Assembly (NCBI RefSeq): GCF_030532325.1
Contig: NZ_JAUNLS010000014.1
Coordinates: forward strand, 14,710-67,882
DNA: 53,173 nt
Source: Corynebacterium sp.
Lineage (GTDB): Bacteria; Actinomycetota; Actinomycetes; Mycobacteriales; Mycobacteriaceae
Direction of reading: 5' to 3'
A model generated the notes under the pieces. The model had not been told where the DNA came from. It ran no database searches and was given only the letters and a program-made list of their open reading frames with translations. Below are positions 21,254 to 28,779 of the stretch, piece after piece (the stretch's first letter is position 1; every line of letters begins with the position of its first letter). The position numbers and the translations under genes are program-made.

Positions 21254-22965
21254 GATAGTGCCTCCGAGATCGGACCCAAGGTCAGGACGGGGAAGAAGGT
21301 CAGTGCGGCGACAAGCAGGATGACGCCGATGGTAAGCAGCGCGAAGGTCACGCCGGACGTCGGCAAGCTGCCCGCGGTGGTGGCCTGCCGGCGCTGGCCC
21401 GCCAGGCTACCGGCCAGGTAAAGGGCAAAGACGATGGGCAGGAAGCGGCCCAGCAGCATGGCGATGCCCAGGGAGATCTGCCACCAAGGCTCGGTGACGG
21501 TCAGGCCGGCGAAGGCGGAGCCGTTGTTGTTGGCCGCGGAGGTAAAGGCGTAGAGCACTTCGGAGAGGGCGTGGGCGTTATCCGCCGTGCCCGGCGCGCC
21601 GAAGTTGGTTGCTGAGGCCTCCACCAGCTTGTTCTGCGCCACCGAGGCGCCCACGCCCACCAGCACGAGCACCGGCATGATGAGGATGTAGAGGCTGACC
21701 GCGGAGATCTCCTTGCGGCCGATCTTGTTGCCCATGAACTCCGGGGTACGCCCCACGAGCAGTCCGCCAATGAACACCGAGAGGATGGCCACGATGAGCA
21801 GGCCGTAGAGGCCGGTGCCCACGCCGCCCGGGGCGATCTCACCGAGCAGCATGTTGAGGATGAGCAGGCCACCGCCCAGCGGGGAGTAGCTATCGTGCAT
21901 CGAGTCCACCGCGCCCGTGGAGGTACCCGTGGTGGAGACGGCGAAGAGGGCGGAGGCGTTGATGCCAAAGCGCTGCTCGATGCCCTCCATGTTGGCGCCG
22001 GCCGCGGTGGCCGCCCCGCCCACCAGGGTGTTCTGTGCCCAAGTGACGAGGATGACCATGATGGTCCAGATGCCGCCGGCCACGCCGAGCAGCGTCCAGG
22101 CCTGCTTGTGGTTGTTGAGCATCACGCCGTAGGTGCGGATGAAGCAGAAGGAGATGACCAGCAGGGAGAAGATCTCCACGAGGTTGGTGAAGCCGGTGGG
22201 GTTCTCAAAGGGGTGCGCGGAGTTGGCACCGAAGATGCCGCCGCCGTTGGTGCCCAGCAGCTTGATGGCCTCCTGGCTGGCCACGGGCGCGCGGGAAATA
22301 TCCACGCCGTGGGCGCTGACCAGGTTGGAGCCGAAGGTCTGCATGGTGCCGCCGAAGACGAGCACGAGGGAGATGACCACGGACAGGGGCAGTAGGATGC
22401 GCACCAGGCTGCGGGTGAGATCCACCCAGAAGTTACCGATGAGGCTCTGGCCGGACTCGGTGGCCAGCTTGTCGCGGCCGTAGCCCAGGTGGCCGATGCC
22501 GCGGATGAGGGCTACGGCCACGGACATGCCCACGGCGGCGGAGGCGAAGTTCTGCACCGTCAGGCCCAGCATCTGGGTGGCGTTGGTCAGCGCTTCCTCA
22601 CCGGAGTAGGACTGCCAGTTGGTGTTGGAGGTAAAGGAGGCCGCGGTGTTGAAGGCCATCCACGGCTCGACGGCCTCCTCGCGGGCGTTGCCGAAGCTGG
22701 GCAGCACCGTCTGCAGGCGCTGGATGGCATAGAGCACCAGCACGGAGGCCACGCTGAAGCCGAGCAGCGCGCGGGTGTAATTCTTGGAGTTGTGCCCGCG
22801 GTTCGGGTCCACGCGCAGCACGGTGTAGACGGCCTTTTCTACGGCCCAGTCTTTATCTGAAGTGTAGCTGCGGGCCATCCAGTTGCCGAGGGGGACGAAG
22901 GCAATGGCCAGCAGGGCGACGAGAGCAAGATACTGTGGCGCCGCCGCCACGATGGCCGCCATCAT
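21250..22965 (-). CDS. kdpA: Potassium-transporting ATPase potassium-binding subunit KdpA
   Basis: Channel-like subunit that selects potassium. Length 571 aa with about ten membrane segments and the repeated selectivity-loop regions: [20 protein letters not shown] (about residues 108-127), [20 protein letters not shown] (about 236-255), [20 protein letters not shown] (about 342-361) and [15 protein letters not shown] (about 477-491). Its ATG overlaps the kdpF stop in ATGA. Order kdpF-A-B-C-D-E on one strand indicates a single operon. Confidence 0.96.
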
Positions 22966-23057
22966 GCGAAGCGCTCCGGGTCAATGAGAGAGATGACAAG
23001 GTAGATCACCAGCGCCGCCACGATGACGAGGCCGATGACTGCTGTGGTGGTGGACAT
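22962..23057 (-). CDS. kdpF: KdpF small subunit, 31 aa
   Basis: Stabilising single-span peptide of the Kdp complex. It reads MSTTTAVIGLVIVAALVIYL then [11 protein letters not shown], with one membrane helix (about 6-25) and the family-typical PERF end. The stop overlaps the kdpA start by four bases. Too short for most gene callers but well supported by position, length and ending. Confidence 0.9.
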   Translation of the reverse strand: MSTTTAVIGLVIVAALVIYLVISLIDPERFA

Positions 23058-23059
23058 GG

Positions 23060-23146
23060 TTACGCGTCACCACCCATGACTTCATTGACGGCGGAGGGAA
23101 TGCCGAGAGTGAGAAGCACGACCACAATGACAACTACGTCCAACAT
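23060..23146 (-). CDS. 28-aa membrane leader peptide upstream of kdpF
   Basis: An ORF from ATG 23146 reads MLDVVVIVVVLLTLGIPSAV then NEVMGGDA and ends two bases before the kdpF start. AAAGGGGG lies about nine bases upstream of its ATG. The N-terminal 18 residues are strongly hydrophobic, so it is probably a membrane microprotein or a translated leader of the kdp mRNA. I know of no named family member; its stop being only 2 bp from kdpF suggests translational coupling. Confidence 0.55.
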   Translation of the reverse strand: MLDVVVIVVVLLTLGIPSAVNEVMGGDA

Positions 23147-23179
23147 GTGGGTGAGACCCCCTTTTAACGTGAATAAAAC

Positions 23180-23240
23180 GGAAGCTGTGCCACGGTGCTC
23201 GCGCACCGGGCGCCGGTGTGAGCAACACCTGCCGTGTTAA
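23180..23240 (-). promoter_or_regulatory. kdp leader hairpins
   Basis: The region 5' of the leader ORF contains nested inverted repeats: GGTGC/GCACC around 23194-23207, GGTGT/ACACC around 23214-23230, and outer CACGG/CCGTG arms (23192 and 23232). They would form in the kdp leader RNA if transcription starts near 23240. A TAACTT candidate -10 sits at 23246-23241. The region is too short to fit the c-di-AMP riboswitch I know from other kdp operons. Confidence 0.35.
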
Positions 23241-23284
23241 AAGTTAGGTCTGCGAAGTGCCTGGGCTACTCGTTCTTTGCGGCA

Positions 23285-23323
23285 TCTTTACACCCGCGCA
23301 CGGAATCTTTACGCCTTCTTTAC
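23285..23323 (-). promoter_or_regulatory. Three phased KdpE-type boxes upstream of kdp
   Basis: GTAAAGA on the minus strand (TCTTTAC on plus) occurs at 23285-23291, 23306-23312 and 23317-23323, giving centre spacings of 21 and 11 bp. Direct repeats in helical phase upstream of the promoter are the usual target of OmpR/KdpE-class activators. They lie about 140-180 bp upstream of the leader ORF start and about 40 bp above the candidate -10. Confidence 0.6.
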
Positions 23324-23376
23324 ACCACCCTGTTTCTGGCGGATCCGCGACGGCGCGCGGCTCCATGAGCGCTGTA

Positions 23377-23784
23377 CTAACGCTCCACGAGGGCGTTGGT
23401 GATGCGGGCCGTGCACAGCCTCGTGCCGGCCTCGTCGGTGATCACGATCTCGTGGCTGCACAGGGTTTTGCCCAGCTTGATGGCCGTGGCGGTGGCAGTA
23501 ACCAGGCCCGCGCGCCCGGAGGCGTGGTGGGTGGCGTTGATGTCCACCCCGACGGCCACTTTTCCCAGCGTGGAGGCGTGGATGACGGCCGCCCAGCTGC
23601 CCACGGCCTCGGCCAGGCAGGCCATGGCCCCGCCGTGCAGCAGGCCGAAGGACTGGGTGTTGCCCTCCACGGGCATGGTGGCCACCACGCGCTCGGCGGA
23701 TTCCTCGATGACCTGCACGCCCATCTTCTTATCCAACTCCCCCAGCTGGATGCTCCACACCTCGGGTTGCGTTGCCTCTTCCAT
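23377..23784 (-). CDS. Hotdog-fold acyl-CoA thioesterase
   Basis: Single hotdog-domain thioesterase of 135 aa, with the active-site stretch NTQSFGLLHGGAMACLAEAV (about residues 42-61) and VGVDINATHHASGRAGLVTA (about 77-96). It resembles the YdiI/EntH/PaaI group. The start ATG has GGAGG five bases upstream. It is divergent from paaZ across 97 bp that hold a PaaR-like operator, so it could be a second Paa-linked thioesterase. A menaquinone-type DHNA-CoA hydrolase is an alternative that sequence alone does not exclude. Confidence 0.85.
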   Translation of the reverse strand: MEEATQPEVWSIQLGELDKKMGVQVIEESAERVVATMPVEGNTQSFGLLHGGAMACLAEAVGSWAAVIHASTLGKVAVGVDINATHHASGRAGLVTATATAIKLGKTLCSHEIVITDEAGTRLCTARITNALVER

Positions 23785-23841
23785 TGTCGCCTCCGCTTCT
23801 TTCCTCTAGAAATGTGACGCAGACTATACTAGCCTGTATTT

Positions 23842-23863
23842 ACTGACCAACCGTTCAGCAACG
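23842..23863 (+). promoter_or_regulatory. PaaR-like operator before paaZ
   Basis: ACTGACC-AACCGTTC-AGCAACG matches the first 17 positions of the paaA site with one change and lies 19-40 bp upstream of the paaZ ATG. A candidate -10 TATACT is at 23825-23830 without a good -35. GAAAGG at 23867-23872 is the ribosome site. The operator could also serve the divergent thioesterase gene. Confidence 0.65.
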
Positions 23864-23881
23864 TGCGAAAGGTAACACCCT

Positions 23882-25942
23882 ATGACCGACGCCCTCGTCC
23901 CCAGCTACCTCTCCGGCCAGTGGGTCACTCCCGAGAACCCTACCCGCGTAACCGAGGTCCACGATTCCTCCACCGGCGAGCTCGTAGCCCTAGTCAGCGC
24001 TGAGGGCCTCGACATCGCCGGCGCCATCGACTACGCCCGCACCACCGGGCGCGCAGGGCTACAAGAGCTCACCTTCCACGAGCGCGCCCTCAAGCTCAAG
24101 CAGCTGGCCCTCTACCTGCAGGATCACCGCGATGAACTCAACCAGCTGGCGCATAAGGCCGGCGCCAACAAGCGCGATAACTTCGTCGACGTCGACGGCG
24201 GCATCTCCACCATGTTCACCTTCTCCTCCAAGGGCCGCCGCGAGATGCCCAATGCCACCGTCATGCCCGACGGCGAACCGGAGGTCTTTGCCAAGGACGG
24301 CTCCTTCCTCGGCCGCCACATCTACACCTCCATCCCCGGCGTGGCCGTGCAGATCAACGCCTTCAACTTCCCGGTGTGGGGCATGCTGGAGAAGTTCGCC
24401 CCGGCCTTCATCGCCGGCGTGCCGTCCATCGTCAAGCCCGCCACCCCCACCGGCTACGTCACCGAGGCCTGCGTGCGCCTCATGATTGACTCCGGCATCC
24501 TGCCCGAGGGCAGCCTCCAGCTCATCTCCGGCTCCGCCCGCGACCTGCTGGATTACCTGGACTACCGCGATCACGTAACCTTCACCGGCTCGGCGGCCAC
24601 CGCCCACGCGCTGCGCAACCACCGCAACGTCATCGAGGGTGGTGTGCAGTTCAGCTCCGAGGCAGACTCCCTCAACGCCGCCATCCTGGGCACGGACGTC
24701 ACCGAGGACTCCCCCGAGTTCGAGGCCTTTGTCAAGGCCGTCTTCAACGAGATGACCTCCAAGGCCGGCCAGAAGTGCACCGCCATCCGCCGCGCAATCG
24801 TTCCCAACCAGCTCGTGGAGCCCGCCATCGCCGCCCTCTCCGCGCGTCTGAAGGACAAGGTGGTCGTGGGCGATCCACGCGATGAGAACGCCACCATGGG
24901 CCCGCTGGTCTCGGTGGACCAGCGCAAGGACGTCGCGGAGGCAGTTGAGAAGCTCAAGGCCGCCGGCGGCGAGGTGGTCTACGGCGGCGAGGAGCTCGAG
25001 GGTGCCTTCTTCTCCCCCACCATCCTGCGCTTTGCCGATAACCGCGCGGAGGCCGTCCACTCCACCGAGGCCTTCGGCCCCGTGGTCTCCTTCCTGGGCT
25101 ACGACTCCCCCGCTGAGGCCGTTGAGCTCGCCGCCCTGGGCGCTGGCTCCCTCGTGGCCTCCGTCATCACCCACGACGGCGACCTCGCCCGCGACTACGC
25201 CCTGGGCATCGCCGCCCACCACGGCCGCCTCCACTTCCTGGACCGCGACGACGCCAAGACCTCCACCGGCCACGGCTCTCCCCTGCCCCACCTGGTGCAC
25301 GGCGGCCCGGGCCGCGCCGGCGGTGGTGAGGAGCTCGGCGGCGTGCGTGGCATCAAGCACTACATGCAGCGCACCGCCGTGCAAGGCACCCCGGATCACC
25401 TCACCGCCATCATCGGCCAGTGGCACCGCGGCGCCGCCGTACAGCGCGTCACCCGCGCCGATGTTGAAGCCGGCCGCGGCACCCACCCCTTCCGCAAGGA
25501 CCTAGCAACCCTGCGCATTGGTGATCAATTCGCCTCCGAGCTACGCAAGGTCTCGCTGGAGGACATCACCGCCTTTGCCAACACCACCGGGGATACCTTC
25601 TACGCGCACACCGATGAGGAGGCCGCCACGGCCAACCCCTTCTTCCCCCGCCGCGTGGCCCACGGCTACCTGCTGGTCTCCTGGGCCGCGGGCCTGTTCG
25701 TGGAACCCGCCCCGGGCCCGGTGCTGGCCAACTACGGCCTGGAGAACCTGCGCTTTATCACCCCGGTGACCTACGATGACTCCATCCGCGTGGAGCTCAC
25801 CGCCAAGCGCATCACCCCGCGCGTGACGGATGATTACGGCGAGGTCTGCTGGGATGCCGTGCTCTACAACCAGAACGATGAGATTGTGGCGACCTATGAC
25901 GTGCTCACCCTCGTGGAGAAGGTCAACACCACCTACGCCTAA
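23882..25942 (+). CDS. paaZ: Bifunctional oxepin-CoA hydrolase / semialdehyde dehydrogenase PaaZ
   Basis: Opens the oxepin-CoA ring and oxidises the resulting aldehyde to 3-oxo-5,6-dehydrosuberyl-CoA. Length 686 aa. The N-terminal aldehyde dehydrogenase domain (about 1-520) has [20 protein letters not shown] (about 154-173) and the catalytic Cys in [20 protein letters not shown] (about 291-310). The C-terminal MaoC-like hydratase (about 540-686) has [18 protein letters not shown] with the catalytic Asp/His pair and [20 protein letters not shown]. It is separated from the rest of the paa genes by kdp. The last 28 bp of the gene region are duplicated at 28329. Confidence 0.96.
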   Translation: MTDALVPSYLSGQWVTPENPTRVTEVHDSSTGELVALVSAEGLDIAGAIDYARTTGRAGLQELTFHERALKLKQLALYLQDHRDELNQLAHKAGANKRDNFVDVDGGISTMFTFSSKGRREMPNATVMPDGEPEVFAKDGSFLGRHIYTSIPGVAVQINAFNFPVWGMLEKFAPAFIAGVPSIVKPATPTGYVTEACVRLMIDSGILPEGSLQLISGSARDLLDYLDYRDHVTFTGSAATAHALRNHRNVIEGGVQFSSEADSLNAAILGTDVTEDSPEFEAFVKAVFNEMTSKAGQKCTAIRRAIVPNQLVEPAIAALSARLKDKVVVGDPRDENATMGPLVSVDQRKDVAEAVEKLKAAGGEVVYGGEELEGAFFSPTILRFADNRAEAVHSTEAFGPVVSFLGYDSPAEAVELAALGAGSLVASVITHDGDLARDYALGIAAHHGRLHFLDRDDAKTSTGHGSPLPHLVHGGPGRAGGGEELGGVRGIKHYMQRTAVQGTPDHLTAIIGQWHRGAAVQRVTRADVEAGRGTHPFRKDLATLRIGDQFASELRKVSLEDITAFANTTGDTFYAHTDEEAATANPFFPRRVAHGYLLVSWAAGLFVEPAPGPVLANYGLENLRFITPVTYDDSIRVELTAKRITPRVTDDYGEVCWDAVLYNQNDEIVATYDVLTLVEKVNTTYA

Positions 25943-25943
25943 C
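25916..25943 (+). repeat. 28-bp direct repeat, left copy (paaZ 3' end)
   Basis: This segment begins GAGAAGGTCAAC, ends ACGCCTAAC, and includes the last codons and stop of paaZ. An identical 28-bp copy is at 28329-28356. The two bound a 2.4-kb segment with a single gene, resembling the duplicated core left when an element integrates at the 3' end of a gene and restores it. Confidence 0.8.
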
Positions 25944-25987
25944 TCAAGCACACCGCTGCATCCCCGGGCTTCCGGCCACGTTTCTCA

Positions 25988-26063
25988 AGAGCTCGGCGGC
26001 ATCGTCCGAGCTCTACTTGATTCCTAATCGCATTAAGGCCCAACACACACCAGGCTGTTGGGC
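25988..26063 (+). terminator. Hairpins downstream of paaZ
   Basis: Two strong inverted repeats follow paaZ: AGAGCTCGG/CCGAGCTCT at 25988-26014 (9-bp stem, extended by flanking TCAAG/CTTGA) and GCCCAACA/TGTTGGGC at 26038-26063 (8-bp stem). Neither is followed by a real U-run, so their role as terminators is plausible but not certain; they lie inside the inserted segment. Confidence 0.45.
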
Positions 26064-26114
26064 GATGCGACCTAGTTGTGTTTGCCATGAGTTGTTGTTC
26101 GTAGGCCACGGCAG

Positions 26115-26286
26115 CTCAAAACAACTGTAAACAACTCTGAAACAACTCCGATCAACTATCGTGAGCTGCGCCGATACCACCATCGAGCACGCATCTCTTC
26201 TCTTTTCTCGCTACGTAGTTGTTGCGGAGTTGTTTCAGAGTTGTTTTTTCGTCGCATCCACAACAGAAAAACAACTTCCTGGGAAA
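26115..26286 (+). repeat. ~170-bp direct repeat, left copy, with 11-bp iterons and 22-bp inverted repeat
   Basis: Nearly identical to 28080-28251: the first ~98 bases are the same, then about ten differences accumulate. Inside it, AAACAACT units recur every 11 bp from about 26118 to 26150, and the reverse AGTTGTTT units recur every 11 bp from about 26215 to 26250. The arms at 26129-26150 and 26225-26246 form a perfect 22-bp inverted repeat spaced by about 74 bp. It ends at the start of the AlbA_2 gene, whose -10 TACAAT (26290-26295) lies just beyond. Confidence 0.85.
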
Positions 26287-26301
26287 ATGTACAATGTCCC
26301 C

Positions 26302-28035
26302 ATGCCCTCAGGAATGGATCTCTTACCCACCCACGTATGTGACGCCCTCGACGCTATTTGGAAGGGCGAAAATGCCGATGCTGTCGAATCTGAGGTTTTG
26401 GAGTTCAAAGAGGATCCTGCCGCGTTGCCCGATGAAAAGCGTCGGGGCGGTAATCCCGAAGCGGCCATTATCGAGAAGCTCATCGATGAGTCAGTGTGCC
26501 TTGCAAACGGAGACAGTAGTTCGGGGCATATCATCCTCGGCGTCAGCGACAAGGTGGGCGGCCCCGAGGGATTTAGCGGGACTTCGATGGATCCGCAATC
26601 TATCGAAAAGAAGATTTTCAACGGAACCAAACCGAACCTGCGAGTCGAGGCCACTGAGATTGAGTTTCATGGCACTCGTCTCATTGTAATTCGTGTCCCG
26701 GAGGCATTGACTTTCTACCAACGAACCAGAGGCCAAGCCTCGCGCAGAGTAGGCACGTCGTGCGAGCCCGTATCCGAAGAGACCCGACGGGCGATTGCCT
26801 TGGCCAGGGCAAACCCTGACTATTCCAACACACTTTCCACCCGCAGCGTAGAAGACATCGACCTTCTTTCGCTCGCCGAAGCACGCCGCCTTTTGCAAGT
26901 AAAGCGCAATACGTCCGGTGAAAACGCTCACGTACCTGAAACCACATTGGGACTATTGCGCGAACTAGGACTTCTCGACGAAAGCGGCAGGCTCAAACGC
27001 GCGGGCGAAATCTTGCTACTGCCGAATGAGCAGCCACACGTCAGTATCCGCCACTTATGGCGTTCGATGATCGGTGCGGCCCCAAAGGTCACTGAGATTT
27101 CCGCACCTCTGATTGAAGCTCTCCCCCAGATACTGCGACTCGTTTCCGAGCGCGGCGGCCAAGAAATCGAGCGTATTCAGCTCGACAACGGCCAGGAATC
27201 CGCCGTCCCGCGATTCCCTGGTCAAGCTGTTGATGAAGCGATTACTAACGCTGTCATTCACCGTGATTGGCAGCTCACACGCCCCATCGTCATCGAGCAA
27301 TCTCCACGAACTCTAAAAATCTTTTCACCCGGATCCCTTCCATATGGGGTCAAAGCAAGCAAGCTTCTTACTACCCCATCGATACCGCGCAACGGGCGCT
27401 TAATGGCATGTATGCGCATGCTGGGGCTGGCCGAGGAGTCCTCCCGAGGCTTCGACCGTATGTGGGCAGCCATGCTACGTACTGGCCGTGAGGTGCCCCA
27501 GGTCACCGCAGAGGAAACCTACGTGGAAGTCGTCATGTCCGCTGGCACACCAGATGCAGATTTTGTGCGGTCACTCCAGCACCTAGAGGAGGCAAAAGGG
27601 CACGATGCAATCTCAAACCTGACTACTCTCATTGTGCTGTGGCACCTATGGCACGCCCCGCTTATCACTTTTGGCCAAGTGAAGGAAAAGACCCATTCCT
27701 CCGACATTGAATCCGAGGAACTGATGAACGAACTGGAAGAGCTCGACATCATCACACGCGTTCGGGATGCAAACGAATGGGTCCTCAGCGATTTCAGCCG
27801 AAAGGCCATGGGCAAAGACGCCGCCGGAGAGCTGGCTACCATCAGCGTCCAGGAGTGGATTGAGGAACGCCTGAGAGCCGGCGAAAAACTGGTAACCACT
27901 GATCTAGCAGAAGAAACTGGTCTTGAGCGTCGCGAAGTTACTAATGTCCTCCGCCACCTCCGTACCTTGGGTCGCGCAATTATTGATCCTGATGGCCCGC
28001 AGCGCGGTCCTCGCACACGGTGGATTGCGCCTTAG
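26302..28035 (+). CDS. AlbA_2 / GHKL-ATPase domain protein (COG2865-like)
   Basis: Predicted DNA- or RNA-binding regulator of the family that joins an AlbA_2 (Schlafen-like) domain to a GHKL-type ATPase fold. ESEVLEFKEDPAALPDEKRR (about residues 28-47) and SSGHIILGVSDKVGGPEGF (about 73-91) are AlbA_2 hallmarks. GQAVDEAITNAVIHRDW (about 308-324) is the GHKL N-box-like motif, and a winged-helix-like C-terminus follows (about 520-560, LAEETGLERREVTNVLRHLR). I prefer ATG 26302: TACAAT at 26290-26295 sits 6 bases before it, so the mRNA may be leaderless; ATG 26287 is an alternative. GC is lower than in the paa genes. It is alone between two long direct repeats, suggesting self-regulation or a mobile cassette. 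Confidence 0.85.
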   Translation: MPSGMDLLPTHVCDALDAIWKGENADAVESEVLEFKEDPAALPDEKRRGGNPEAAIIEKLIDESVCLANGDSSSGHIILGVSDKVGGPEGFSGTSMDPQSIEKKIFNGTKPNLRVEATEIEFHGTRLIVIRVPEALTFYQRTRGQASRRVGTSCEPVSEETRRAIALARANPDYSNTLSTRSVEDIDLLSLAEARRLLQVKRNTSGENAHVPETTLGLLRELGLLDESGRLKRAGEILLLPNEQPHVSIRHLWRSMIGAAPKVTEISAPLIEALPQILRLVSERGGQEIERIQLDNGQESAVPRFPGQAVDEAITNAVIHRDWQLTRPIVIEQSPRTLKIFSPGSLPYGVKASKLLTTPSIPRNGRLMACMRMLGLAEESSRGFDRMWAAMLRTGREVPQVTAEETYVEVVMSAGTPDADFVRSLQHLEEAKGHDAISNLTTLIVLWHLWHAPLITFGQVKEKTHSSDIESEELMNELEELDIITRVRDANEWVLSDFSRKAMGKDAAGELATISVQEWIEERLRAGEKLVTTDLAEETGLERREVTNVLRHLRTLGRAIIDPDGPQRGPRTRWIAP

Positions 28036-28079
28036 TGCACACTGCCGAGTGGACCATTAGCCGACACGACCCATCACAA

Positions 28080-28251
28080 CTCAAAACAACTGTAAACAAC
28101 TCTGAAACAACTCCGATCAACTATCGTGAGCTGCGCCGATACCACCATCGAGCACGCATCTCTTCTCTTTTCTCGCTACATAATTGTTGCGGAGTTGTTT
28201 CAGAGTTGTTTTTCGTCGCAGCCACAACAGAAATCAACTCCCTGGGGAAAT
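28080..28251 (+). repeat. ~170-bp direct repeat, right copy
   Basis: Second copy of the 26115-26286 repeat, including the 11-bp AAACAACT iterons and the perfect 22-bp inverted repeat. Differences from the left copy include ATAATTG for GTAGTTG (around 28180) and one fewer T in the T-run. It is followed by ATGACAATGCC and an early stop, so no AlbA_2 gene follows here. The layout suggests a tandem duplication that lost its second gene, or a control element needed on both sides. Confidence 0.85.
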
Positions 28252-28328
28252 ACCAATGACAATGCCAATCAGCTAGCCTGCTCGATTAAGTTCTTCCCCT
28301 CGGTCAGCTCGCCGGCCCCATCCACACA

Positions 28329-28356
28329 GAGAAGGTCAACACCACCTACGCCTAAC
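28329..28356 (+). repeat. 28-bp direct repeat, right copy
   Basis: Exact copy of 25916-25943 (the end of paaZ). It lies 77 bp after the right long repeat and shortly before an SGNH-hydrolase remnant. Only these 28 bases of paaZ are present, so it looks like an att-type or recombination scar rather than a gene duplication. Confidence 0.8.
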
Positions 28357-28440
28357 CTCTGGAATACCCCGGTAGCTCAGTGCTGGTAGCTTCTCTGGCA
28401 TGCACACACATGGCAAGAATCTAATTAAAGTGACAAACCC

Positions 28441-28725
28441 AGCCTCGCTCTTCCGGGCGCCATTGACGTCGAGCAATTAGATGATGGCTGGCTCTTTCAC
28501 CGCCTGCCCGAGTGGGCCCGCCGCCAATGCGATGACCCACAATTAGCCACGGTGGAAACCCAGCCCAGTGGTGTTCGGCTCGTGTCCTCACCCACGCCAC
28601 CGTCATCGAACTAACGCTTCAGCGCACGCGAGACAGCATCCGCGGCATGCCGCTGCGCCCCGACGGCGTACTCGACATCGTCGTTGATGACGAGCTGCAC
28701 GAGCACAACACCATGACGGGCGGAC
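28441..28725 (+). pseudogene. SGNH-hydrolase N-terminal remnant, frameshifted and truncated
   Basis: Translation from 28441 gives PSLALPGAIDVEQLDDGWLF, HRLPEWARRQCDDPQLATVE and TQPSGVRLV, then goes out of frame near 28590. It resumes in another frame as HATVIELTLQRTRDSIRGMP, LRPDGVLDIVVDDELHEHNT. From memory this matches the N-terminal beta domain of actinobacterial GDSL/SGNH esterases. The catalytic domain (about 250 residues) is absent; the following gene begins at 28780. There is no start codon in the remaining part, so it is a dead fragment. Confidence 0.65.
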
Positions 28726-28779
28726 GCTCTAGGCCCAGCGCGGCAGCGTGCCGGTGTGATTTTCCGTATTCTTTCTTTC

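Noticed and set aside
23147-23245. c-di-AMP (ydaO-type) riboswitch in front of kdp
   Set aside because: The leader is only about 100 nt and its hairpins do not show the long multi-stem pattern I know for that riboswitch.
26118-26250. CRISPR-like short repeats
   Set aside because: The 11-bp units have no unique spacers and occur in both orientations, so this is an iteron or operator array and not a CRISPR.
25916-28356. Insertion sequence
   Set aside because: There is no transposase-like ORF, no terminal inverted repeats at the 28-bp borders, and the duplicated border is much longer than IS target duplications.
28371-28400. A tRNA gene
   Set aside because: Only a D-arm-like piece is present; there is no acceptor pairing, anticodon loop or T-arm downstream.
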